A stretch of DNA of 64,000 nt from Pseudomonas sp. PDM16. GTDB taxonomy: Bacteria > Pseudomonadota > Gammaproteobacteria > Pseudomonadales > Pseudomonadaceae. This document shows, piece after piece, positions 57,356-64,000 of this stretch (positions are counted from its first letter, which is position 1; every line of letters begins with the position of its first letter). The DNA lies in the NCBI RefSeq assembly GCF_014851865.1, contig NZ_JACVAM010000003.1:496001-560000 (forward strand). The letters are read 5' to 3'. The position numbers and the translations under genes are program-made. The notes beneath the pieces are model-generated. The model saw only the letters and a program-made list of their open reading frames with translations. It was not told the origin of the DNA and made no database searches.

Positions 57356-58335
57356 GCGGCGGCAGGCGCCTCGACCCCATCGGCGAAGCGGCCATCGACT
57401 GGATGATGCGGCTGGACTCGGGCAGCGCCGGCACGGCAGAACGCCAGGCTTTCGAGACCTGGCTGGCGCAGGACCCGCGCCATCGACACGCCTGGGAGCA
57501 CCTGCAGGGTCAGTTGGCAGAGCCTCTGGCCCGGCTGGTCCAGGCTGAGCGGCAGATGCCCGGCCAGTTGCACGCCGCCACCCAGGCGTTGCGCCAGCCG
57601 GGGCTTTCCGCCAGCAGACGCAAGCTGCTTGGCGGCAGCGGCGCTCTGCTGGTGCTGCTTGGTCTGTCCGGTGGTATCGCCCTGCAACGCAACATGCCGC
57701 TGAACGCGGTGTTCGCCGACCTGCGCAGCGGTACCGGCGAGCGCCGCCGCATCAGCTTGCCGGATGGCAGCCTGCTGATCCTCAATGCGCGCTCGGCAGT
57801 GGATCTCGATTTCAGCGCAGACCTGCGCCTGCTGCGCTTGCGCGAAGGCGAACTGCAGGTCAGCGTAGCCGCCGATGCCAGCCGCCCCTTCCTGGTGCAG
57901 ACCGCCCAAGGCCGGGTCCGCGCACTGGGTACACGCTTCACCGTTCGCCAGACAGGCAGCCACAGCTTGGTATCCGTGCAGGAGCACAGCGTCGAGGTCA
58001 GCACCCTCGGTGGCCAGCATGCTGTCGTCGAAAGTGGCGGCACCTTGCGCTTCAGCAGCACCTCTGTGAGCCCGCAGGCGACGGACCCGAGCCGCTACGC
58101 GAGCTGGGTTGACGGCCTGCTGGAAGTTCGCGACGAACCGCTGGAGGCCGTCATCGACGCCCTGCGCCCCTATCGTCGCGGCCTGCTGCGCGTCTCGCCG
58201 GAAGCCGCAAGACTACGGGTATTCGGCGTATTTCCCCTGGACGACAGCGAACGCGCCCTGCAAGCGTTGGCCGAGGTCCTGCCGATTCGCATGGAGCGCT
58301 ACGGCCCCTGGCTGACCCTGATCGACAGCCGCTGA
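57352..58335 (+). CDS. FecR-family anti-sigma regulator
   Basis: 327-residue inner-membrane protein that holds or activates the sigma factor and receives the signal from the receptor. An N-terminal cytoplasmic domain (EAAIDWMMRLDSG, AFETWLAQDPRHRHAWE) is followed by a membrane helix near residues 90-108 preceded by SRRKLLGG. The periplasmic part has RRISLPDGSLLILNARSAVDL and a C-terminal STN-like domain. Its ATG overlaps the sigma stop (ATGA). Confidence 0.94.
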   Translation: MSGGRRLDPIGEAAIDWMMRLDSGSAGTAERQAFETWLAQDPRHRHAWEHLQGQLAEPLARLVQAERQMPGQLHAATQALRQPGLSASRRKLLGGSGALLVLLGLSGGIALQRNMPLNAVFADLRSGTGERRRISLPDGSLLILNARSAVDLDFSADLRLLRLREGELQVSVAADASRPFLVQTAQGRVRALGTRFTVRQTGSHSLVSVQEHSVEVSTLGGQHAVVESGGTLRFSSTSVSPQATDPSRYASWVDGLLEVRDEPLEAVIDALRPYRRGLLRVSPEAARLRVFGVFPLDDSERALQALAEVLPIRMERYGPWLTLIDSR

Positions 58336-58425
58336 ATAAAAATATTTCTCATCATGTGAGGGATTTTCCCGCCTCGTTGGACATGGCTAGCGAATGCCAA
58401 CGAAAACCAACGAGGAATGCACCCG

Positions 58426-60834
58426 ATGCGCCCCACCCGTTTGAACCCCGCCAGCCTGGCGCTGGCCGTGTCCCTGGCCACCAGCGGTACCCTGGCCCTG
58501 CTGCCAATTCATGCCGCCCAGGCTGCCGAAGCCAGGCTCGGCTTCGATATCGCCAGCGGCCCGCTGGAACAGACCCTGCGCCAGATCGCCCGGCAAAGCG
58601 GCCGGGTGATCGCCGCCGACCCCACGCTGCTGCAAGGCAAGCAGTCCGCTGCCGTGCGCGGCGATTTCAGCGCGGAAGAAGCCGTGCGCCAGGCCCTGAG
58701 CGGTACCAACCTGCAACTGCTGGTCACCGACAACGGCACCCTGACGGTACAGGAAGTCGAAACCGGGAGCGCCCTGCAACTGGGGGCGACCAGCATCAGC
58801 ACCAGCCGCCTCGGCGCGACCACGGAAGGTACTGGCTCCTACACCACAGGCGTGACCAGCACCGCCACCAAGATGAACCTGTCGATTCGCGAAACGCCAC
58901 AATCCATCAGCGTCGTCACCCGCCAGCAGATGAACGACCAGAACATGCAGTCCTTGGAAGACGTGGCCATGGCCGCGACAGGGATCAATACCGTCAAGGG
59001 GTTCGGCACCGAGCGTCCACTGTATTACGCGCGAGGTTTCCAGGTGGACGACCTGCAGGTCGACGGCCTGCCGACCAGCGTGACCGAAAGCTTCTCGATG
59101 GACGTCATGTCCGTGAACAACATGGCCATATATGATCGGGTCGAGATCGTGCGCGGCGCCAATGGCCTGTTGCAGGGTGCGGGCAACCCCTCGGCGGCCA
59201 TCAACATGGTGCGCAAGCGGCCTACCCAGGACTATCAGCTCAAAGCCGAGATAGGCGCGGGTTCATGGGATAACTACCGGACCCAGCTGGATGTCGGCGG
59301 CCCGTTGAATGCCGAAGGGACCCTGCGCGGTCGAACGGTACTGATGTACAACAACCGCAATAGCTACCAGGACTACGCCGGCAAGGAAAACCAGCTGTTC
59401 TATGCAATCGGCGAAGCGGATCTGAGTGACTCGACCACCTTGACCGTCGGTGGATCGGTGCAGCAGGACAACAACAACGGCTACGACTGGGGTGGACTGC
59501 CGACACGCCTGGACGGCAGCTTCTACGACCTCTCCCGTTCGACCTCCACGGCCGGCAAATGGGCCTATCTGGACAAGCTGAACCGCAACGTCTTCGCCGA
59601 TATCAAGCACTCGTTCAACGAAGACTGGAACCTGACCGTCGCGACCAATCTCATCTGGTCCAATGCGGACTTTCTGGCGCAGGTCGGCTATCACACCTTC
59701 GATACCGACTCGTCGATGCAGTACTACCCCAACAGCGCCAGATACGATGACGAGCAGATCAACCTGGACGCAGCGCTGAACGGCGCATTCAACCTGATGG
59801 GCCGCAAGCACGAAGTGGTCGTGGGCACGAGCGTGCGCCGCGATCGCCTGCAATACGTGACCGGCTCGCCGAGCGTCTACCCTACGGTGGATGTCCTCGA
59901 CTTCGATTCTTCGCAATTCCCCAAACCGGAAATAGTCGGGGACCTCACACCAAGCCGCCATGTGCGCAAGGACAAAGGGATCTACGCAGCTACCCGCCTC
60001 AATCCTACCGACGACCTCCACGTGATCCTTGGCAGCCGCTTGAGCTGGGTCGATTACGATACCCAGGGCCCATGGGAAACCGACCGTTTCAAGGAAGACC
60101 GCAAGGTCATTCCGTACGGTGGCATCGTCTATGACATCACCGATCAGACCTCGGTCTACGCCAGTTACACTGAAATCTACAAACTGCAAAGCAACTACAG
60201 TGTCGACAACAAGTTGCTCGCTCCCACGACGGGTAGCAACTACGAGATCGGCCTGAAGAACGAGTTGTTCGACGGCAGACTCAACGCCTCTCTGGCGCTG
60301 TTCCAGGTCGATCAGGCGGGGTTGCCCCAGGTCGTACCCGAGGCAGGCCGTGTCTGTGGGCCGACCCGCGATGCCCGTTGCTATACCGAAGGCGCCAAGG
60401 TGCGTAACCGAGGTTTCGATGCGGAAGTGTCGGGCGAGCTGATGCCAGGCTGGAATGCCTCGATGGGTTACACCTACAGCCATCCCAAGTACGTTGCCGG
60501 GGCCAGCAAGGGCGACATCTACGGTACGGAAAACTCGCCTCAGCGACTGTTCAAGGCGGCTACTACCTATCAGCTGCCGGGTGGGCTGGACCAATGGCGA
60601 GTGGGTACCAGTGTCTATCACCAGAGCAAGCTGTACCTGAACAACATCACCCAGGGCGCTTACAACCTGGTCGATCTCAACGCCAACTATCGCATCAACC
60701 AGAATGTCAGCGTCCAGTTGAACCTCAACAACGTGTTTGATGAGAAGTACTACACCGCCATCTTCAGCACGGATACCGGCAACTACTACGGCGCCCCGCG
60801 CAATTTCGCGCTTACCCTGCGCTACGAAAACTGA
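58426..60834 (+). CDS. TonB-dependent siderophore receptor with signalling domain
   Basis: 802-residue outer-membrane receptor. After a signal peptide (to about residue 34) there is an STN signalling domain (LGFDIASGPLEQTLRQIARQ, ending near residue 110). A TonB-box-like region, a plug (SIRETPQSISVVTRQQM, YDRVEIVRGANGLLQGAGNP) and a barrel ending in RYEN follow. The STN domain and the sigma/FecR pair indicate cell-surface signalling, as in FpvA, FoxA or FiuA. The siderophore cannot be told. ATG at 58417 is closer to the GAGGA site, but too close; 58426 has a nine-base spacing. Confidence 0.92.
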   Translation: MRPTRLNPASLALAVSLATSGTLALLPIHAAQAAEARLGFDIASGPLEQTLRQIARQSGRVIAADPTLLQGKQSAAVRGDFSAEEAVRQALSGTNLQLLVTDNGTLTVQEVETGSALQLGATSISTSRLGATTEGTGSYTTGVTSTATKMNLSIRETPQSISVVTRQQMNDQNMQSLEDVAMAATGINTVKGFGTERPLYYARGFQVDDLQVDGLPTSVTESFSMDVMSVNNMAIYDRVEIVRGANGLLQGAGNPSAAINMVRKRPTQDYQLKAEIGAGSWDNYRTQLDVGGPLNAEGTLRGRTVLMYNNRNSYQDYAGKENQLFYAIGEADLSDSTTLTVGGSVQQDNNNGYDWGGLPTRLDGSFYDLSRSTSTAGKWAYLDKLNRNVFADIKHSFNEDWNLTVATNLIWSNADFLAQVGYHTFDTDSSMQYYPNSARYDDEQINLDAALNGAFNLMGRKHEVVVGTSVRRDRLQYVTGSPSVYPTVDVLDFDSSQFPKPEIVGDLTPSRHVRKDKGIYAATRLNPTDDLHVILGSRLSWVDYDTQGPWETDRFKEDRKVIPYGGIVYDITDQTSVYASYTEIYKLQSNYSVDNKLLAPTTGSNYEIGLKNELFDGRLNASLALFQVDQAGLPQVVPEAGRVCGPTRDARCYTEGAKVRNRGFDAEVSGELMPGWNASMGYTYSHPKYVAGASKGDIYGTENSPQRLFKAATTYQLPGGLDQWRVGTSVYHQSKLYLNNITQGAYNLVDLNANYRINQNVSVQLNLNNVFDEKYYTAIFSTDTGNYYGAPRNFALTLRYEN

Positions 60835-61182
60835 CCTGCCCCTGCGCCGGCCACCTCCGAGCCTGTGCTCACAGGTGGCTGGCACCTTGTCCTCCTTGCG
60901 ACTGCGCACATCCTGCGGACTTGAAGTTCTGCCTTCGAAGACTCCGTTACGGCAGCCTGAAGGTTGTCGATCCTTACGGTATTCCTAAGCCGTTGTCCTG
61001 CTTATCCACCCTACCACCACACAGCCATAGGCATCTCCGTATCGACAGAGAATGCTCGCGGCTTTCCACCCGGCGACGCCCAATCACCTGATCGTCCTGA
61101 CACTACCGGCGCTTTCCTTTGCATTTGCCCCGGCGCTGCTGGGAAAATCCAGCACATTGTCCTTACCCGCACTGGTAGCCCG
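60835..61182 (+). other. Intergenic stretch without a recognised gene
   Basis: 348 bases between the receptor and the YbaY-like gene. Near its start, GCCACCT and AGGTGGC enclose an inner CTGTG/CACAG, two alternative hairpins that may end the receptor transcript. The rest shows no ribosome site followed by a credible reading frame, no repeat and no RNA motif that I recognise. Confidence 0.5.
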
Positions 61183-61620
61183 ATGCCCCTGCGTCTGCTC
61201 GCCCTTTCCAGCCTGATCATCCTGCTCACGGCCTGTGCTTCCGAAGCGCCAAAGCCGGCACCCGCCGAACCGACACATTCGATCAAGACTCCCGAACCGA
61301 CACCAGCGCCCTTCCTCCATGAGTTGCAAGGCAAGCTGCTCGGCGTGCCGGCCAGGGCTGATGTCGAACTGGCGTTGCTGGTGGTGGACGAGCGCGGCCG
61401 CCCGCAGCGCCTGCTGTCGAGCCTGAAACTGGTCGGCTCCGGCAACGCCCTGCCGTTTCGCCTGGGCTTCGACCCGGCAGAGTTTCCAGTGCAGCAGAAG
61501 GTCGAATTGCGTGGCCGCGCCAGCCAGTCCGGCCGCCTGATCCTGCACCTGCCATCGCGCCTGATCCAGAGCGCCGATTCGCAGTCGGTGGGTGACCTGC
61601 AGCTCGTGCCGGCCCCATGA
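61183..61620 (+). CDS. YbaY-family lipoprotein
   Basis: 145 residues. The signal and lipobox are MPLRLLALSSLIILLTACAS (Cys near residue 18). After a Pro/Thr-rich linker (residues 22-45) there is a beta-sandwich with ARADVELALLVVDERG and LPFRLGFDPAEFPVQQKVEL, typical of YbaY and of type III secretion pilotin-like domains. The role is probably structural in the outer membrane, but no function is established. It overlaps the methyltransferase gene by four bases. Confidence 0.82.
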   Translation: MPLRLLALSSLIILLTACASEAPKPAPAEPTHSIKTPEPTPAPFLHELQGKLLGVPARADVELALLVVDERGRPQRLLSSLKLVGSGNALPFRLGFDPAEFPVQQKVELRGRASQSGRLILHLPSRLIQSADSQSVGDLQLVPAP

Positions 61621-62270
61621 ATGCCCCCGCCGCCCTGCAGGACGCCCTGCAACAGCTGCTCGGCGACGCCCGCCTGAGCGCCGAGACCCTGCCCGGCACC
61701 GATATCCGCCTGTGGCTGGTCGACCCGGCCAACATGGACCGCAGCTTCAGCCCGGAAGAGACCCGGCGCATCCTCGAGGAGCCGCCCTACTGGAGCTTCT
61801 GCTGGGCCAGCGGCCTGGCCCTGGCGCGCTGGCTGGCAGAAAAACCCGAGTGGGTACGCGGCAAGCGCGTGCTCGACTTCGGCGCCGGCTCCGGCGTGGC
61901 AGCCATCGCTGCGGCCAAGGCAGGCGCTGCGGAAGTGGTGGCCTGCGATCTCGATCCGCTGGCCATCGCCTCCTGCCGGGCCAACGCCGAGCTGAATGGC
62001 GTGGAGCTGAGCTACTCGCTGGATTTCTTCACCGAGGACGACCGCTTCGACCTGATCATCGTCGCCGACGTGCTCTACGACCGCGCCAACCTGCCGCTGC
62101 TCGACGCCTTCCTCACTCGCGGCCGGGAAGCCCTGGTGGCCGACTCGCGGGTCAAGGACTTCCAGCATCCGCTGTACCAGCGCCTGGGCCTGCTCGACGC
62201 TTGCACCTGGCCGGATCTGGCCGAGCCGGCGGAGTTCCGCAGCGTCAGCCTGTATCACGCGAAACGCTGA
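61617..62270 (+). CDS. Class I SAM-dependent methyltransferase (PrmA/ETFB-KMT-like)
   Basis: 217 residues with a seven-strand methyltransferase core: motif I VLDFGAGSGVAAIAAAKAG near residue 83, motif II VVACDLDPLAIASC, and motif post-II LIIVADVLYDR. The N-terminal PPYWSFCWASGLALARWL block is shared by protein-lysine methyltransferases related to PrmA and ETFB lysine methyltransferase. The substrate is likely a protein but is not known. The ATG overlaps the previous stop. Confidence 0.85.
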   Translation: MNAPAALQDALQQLLGDARLSAETLPGTDIRLWLVDPANMDRSFSPEETRRILEEPPYWSFCWASGLALARWLAEKPEWVRGKRVLDFGAGSGVAAIAAAKAGAAEVVACDLDPLAIASCRANAELNGVELSYSLDFFTEDDRFDLIIVADVLYDRANLPLLDAFLTRGREALVADSRVKDFQHPLYQRLGLLDACTWPDLAEPAEFRSVSLYHAKR

Positions 62271-62279
62271 GCCGCTGTG

Positions 62280-62298
62280 GCCCGGATGCATGCCGGGC
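62280..62298 (+). terminator. Hairpin after the methyltransferase gene
   Basis: GCCCGG / CCGGGC stem with an ATGCATG loop, nine bases after the stop, followed by TTGTTTCC. The sequence resembles a common short Pseudomonas palindrome and may serve as a terminator. Confidence 0.6.
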
Positions 62299-62360
62299 TT
62301 GTTTCCGCCGGGCAGCGCCCGCATTTATAGTTCCAGTCTTTCGCCTCTCCGAGAAAAACC

Positions 62361-63233
62361 ATGAGCGATACCCCCTACATCTTCGACGTATCCGGCGCCG
62401 CCAACTTCGAGCAGCTGGTGATCCAGAACTCCTTCCACAAACCGGTGCTGGTGGACTTCTGGGCCGAGTGGTGCGCGCCGTGCAAGGCGCTGATGCCGCT
62501 GCTGGCGAAGATCGCCGAGGAGTTCCGCGGCGAGCTGCTGCTGGCCAAGGTCGACTGCGACGTGGAGCAGGACATCGTCGCCCGCTTCGGCATCCGCAGC
62601 CTGCCGACCGTGGTGCTGTTCAAGGATGGCCAGCCGGTCGACGGCTTTGCCGGTGCCCAGCCGGAGTCGGCCATCCGCGAGATGCTCAAACCGCACGTGG
62701 CCGAGCCGGCGCCGCTGGCCGCCGACCCGCTGGAGACCGCCCAGGCTCTGTTCACCGAGGAGCGTTTCGGCGAGGCCGAGACCCTGCTCAAGCAGGTGCT
62801 GACCGAGAACAACGAGAACGCCGCGGCGCTGATCCTCTACGCGCGCTGCCTGGCCGAGCGCGGCGAGCTGGGCGAAGCCGAGGCGGTGCTGGGCGCGGTC
62901 AAGGGCGACGAGCACAAGCAGGCCCTGGCCGGTGCCAAGGCGCAGCTGACCTTCCTCCGTCAGGCCGCCGACCTGCCGGATGGCGCCGAGCTGAAGAGCC
63001 GCCTGGCGCAAGATGCGAACGACGCCGAGGCGACCTACCAGCTGGCCATCCAGCAGCTGGCGCGTCAGCAATACGAGGCCGCGCTGGACGGCCTGCTCAA
63101 GCTGTTCGTGCGTAATCGCAGCTATGCCGAGGGCATCGCCCACAAGACCCTGCTGCAGGTGTTCGACCTGCTGGGCAATGATCACCCGCTGGTGACCCTG
63201 TACCGCCGCAAGCTGTACCAGGCGATCTACTGA
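62361..63233 (+). CDS. Thioredoxin-TPR chaperone CnoX/YbbN
   Basis: 290 residues. Residues 1-112 are a thioredoxin domain with active site FWAEWCAPCKALMP (CAPC, unlike the inactive SQHC of E. coli CnoX, from memory) and a cis-Pro in RSLPTVVLF. The rest is TPR-like helices (LFTEERFGEAETLLKQVL, YARCLAERGELGEAEAVL). It likely protects client proteins during oxidative stress, and the intact CxxC suggests real redox activity. Confidence 0.92.
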   Translation: MSDTPYIFDVSGAANFEQLVIQNSFHKPVLVDFWAEWCAPCKALMPLLAKIAEEFRGELLLAKVDCDVEQDIVARFGIRSLPTVVLFKDGQPVDGFAGAQPESAIREMLKPHVAEPAPLAADPLETAQALFTEERFGEAETLLKQVLTENNENAAALILYARCLAERGELGEAEAVLGAVKGDEHKQALAGAKAQLTFLRQAADLPDGAELKSRLAQDANDAEATYQLAIQQLARQQYEAALDGLLKLFVRNRSYAEGIAHKTLLQVFDLLGNDHPLVTLYRRKLYQAIY

Positions 63234-63371
63234 AACGATCTCCTGACTGTCGGCCATACTGCGTTGAAAACGGCCCGGGACACGGCGTCTCGGGCTGCTC
63301 ATTTACACCCCGTAAACTCCGCGCCCTCAGCCGTTTTCGCCTTGTCTGGCTCTAATTCAGAAGATCGTAAA
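63234..63371 (-). repeat. MITE-like dispersed repeat, copy 2
   Basis: Element in the opposite orientation to the copy at 7223-7406. The left terminus AAACGATCTCCTG directly follows the thioredoxin gene stop and the right terminus is CAGAAGATCGTAAA. Interior matches include CGGCGTCTCGGGCTGCTCATTTAC and CGCCTTGTCTGGCTCTA (each partial). It fills almost the whole gap to the next gene. Confidence 0.8.
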
Positions 63372-63380
63372 GGCCCCTAT

Positions 63381-63818
63381 ATGACCCAACCTTTCCGCCT
63401 GCTGCTGCGGGTGCGCTACGGCGAATGCGACGCCCAGCAGGTGGTGTTCAACGCCCGCTATGGCGACTACGTCGACGTGGCGGCGACAGAGTTCTACCGC
63501 GCCGTGTTCGGCAGTTATCAGGCCTTGCTGGAGCAGGGCCTGGACAGCCAGGTGGTACGCATGGTCACCGACTGGAGCGCGCCGGCACGCTTCGATGATG
63601 TGCTGCAGCTGGAAGCCAGCACCCTGCGCCTGGGCAACAGCTCATTCACCCTGCAGGTGGATATCCGCCGCCATTCCGACCAGGCAGCCATCGCTCGCAG
63701 CGAGATCACCTATGTGATGGTCGACGCCCAGGCCTTCACCAAGACGCCGATTCCTGAAGTCATCCGCGCGCAGCTTGAGCGCGGCGCACCGGACGTGACG
63801 GTGAACCAGGCCGGTTAG
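63381..63818 (+). CDS. Acyl-CoA thioesterase, YbgC/FcbC hotdog family
   Basis: 145 residues with the hotdog-fold signature VRYGECDAQQVVFNARYGDYVDVA near the start (read in two parts). It contains the catalytic Asp and the central-helix start. Proteins of this family hydrolyse short- or medium-chain acyl-CoA or hydroxybenzoyl-CoA thioesters. The ATG at 63381 leaves the repeat element outside the gene; no strong ribosome site is seen. Confidence 0.88.
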   Translation: MTQPFRLLLRVRYGECDAQQVVFNARYGDYVDVAATEFYRAVFGSYQALLEQGLDSQVVRMVTDWSAPARFDDVLQLEASTLRLGNSSFTLQVDIRRHSDQAAIARSEITYVMVDAQAFTKTPIPEVIRAQLERGAPDVTVNQAG

Positions 63819-63863
63819 TACTGCTCCCATTTCGGCACAAGCAGTGCCGAACGGAACCAGTCC

Positions 63864-64000
63864 CTAGCTGATCCAGCGATACAGCGGCGCTTCGGCGCCG
63901 CTTTCTATCTGCACCTGCGGGCAATGACGCAGGCGCACCAGCAGGCGCTTGCCGGCTGCCTCGCCACCGGCCAGGGCGGCCAGCTCGCCGAGTAACTGCG
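63864..64000 (-). CDS. 3' end of an unidentified gene (cut by window edge)
   Basis: Minus-strand open frame from the window edge to a TAG at 63864. The last 44 or so residues read LLGELAALAGGEAAGKRLL... and end in LYRWIS. I do not recognise the protein from this tail. GC-rich third positions support real coding. It converges on the thioesterase gene with a 45-base gap. Confidence 0.5.
   Translation of the reverse strand, partial: QLLGELAALAGGEAAGKRLLVRLRHCPQVQIESGAEAPLYRWIS

Noticed and set aside
58336..58425. AT-rich gap before the TonB receptor considered as a FecI-type promoter
   Set aside because: GGATTTT and CGTT elements are seen, but the spacing does not fit the known consensus, so I could not support a site.
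60737..60988. Short plus-strand frame across the receptor end
   Set aside because: Mostly inside the receptor gene in another frame, with no ribosome site.
63881..63901. GC-rich hairpin near the right end considered as a terminator
   Set aside because: It lies inside the coding part of the cut-off minus-strand gene, upstream of its stop codon.

Overview
The window is a gene-dense, GC-rich stretch of a gammaproteobacterial chromosome, almost certainly a Pseudomonas-type organism. The backbone order (tolC, thiC, nudF, a DUF1249 gene, cpdA, yqiA, parE, parC; then xseB, ispA, dxs; then nrdR, ribD, ribE, ribB, ribH, nusB, thiL, pgpA, ribA) matches what I recall of Pseudomonas genomes, and ParC carries Ser87 and Glu91 in Pseudomonas numbering. 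No tRNA, rRNA, CRISPR array, insertion sequence or phage gene was seen.

Layout. 1-6344: the start of a chemoreceptor gene, tolC, a TPP riboswitch with thiC, and a CytX-like permease. 6345-16889 (mostly minus strand): a DUF3298 lipoprotein, then a six-gene translationally coupled operon (15784 down to 7413). That operon encodes a ThiF/E1-like adenylyltransferase fused to an unassigned C-terminal domain, an acyl-CoA dehydrogenase, an MMPL/RND exporter, an unknown exported protein, a LolA-like protein and a DUF1302 outer-membrane protein. It is the strongest candidate for an undescribed system: modification of a small acyl-type molecule followed by export across the envelope. A PAS protein follows.

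17166-25564: housekeeping genes nudF, DUF1249, cpdA, yqiA, parE, a phytase-like esterase, a retropepsin-like protease and parC. 25687-36987: a PqiC-like lipoprotein, xseB, ispA and dxs. ispA and dxs, usually adjacent, are separated here by a five-gene block: LysR regulator, acyl-CoA ligase, divergent globin, single-chain biotin-dependent acyl-CoA carboxylase and epoxide-hydrolase-like enzyme.

37258-46967: a formate dehydrogenase block (fdhD, the three structural subunits, fdhE, moaA) whose catalytic subunit uses Cys where E. coli uses selenocysteine, followed by a cobalamin riboswitch and btuB. 47100-56690 (minus strand): btuF, a membrane protein, ribA, a second retropepsin-like protease, a periplasmic solute-binding protein, pgpA, thiL, nusB, ribH, ribB, an FMN riboswitch with ribE, ribD and nrdR. 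56816-60834: an ECF sigma factor, an anti-sigma regulator and a TonB-dependent receptor with a signalling domain, the usual cell-surface signalling set for iron uptake. 61183-64000: a YbaY-like lipoprotein, a methyltransferase, a thioredoxin-TPR protein, a hotdog thioesterase and the 3' end of an unidentified gene.

Three vitamin riboswitches (TPP, B12, FMN) occur in one window. Two dispersed repeat families are present: a MITE-like element at 7223-7406 and 63234-63371, and a short palindrome with GTAGGGTGCGC arms on either side of the btuB unit.
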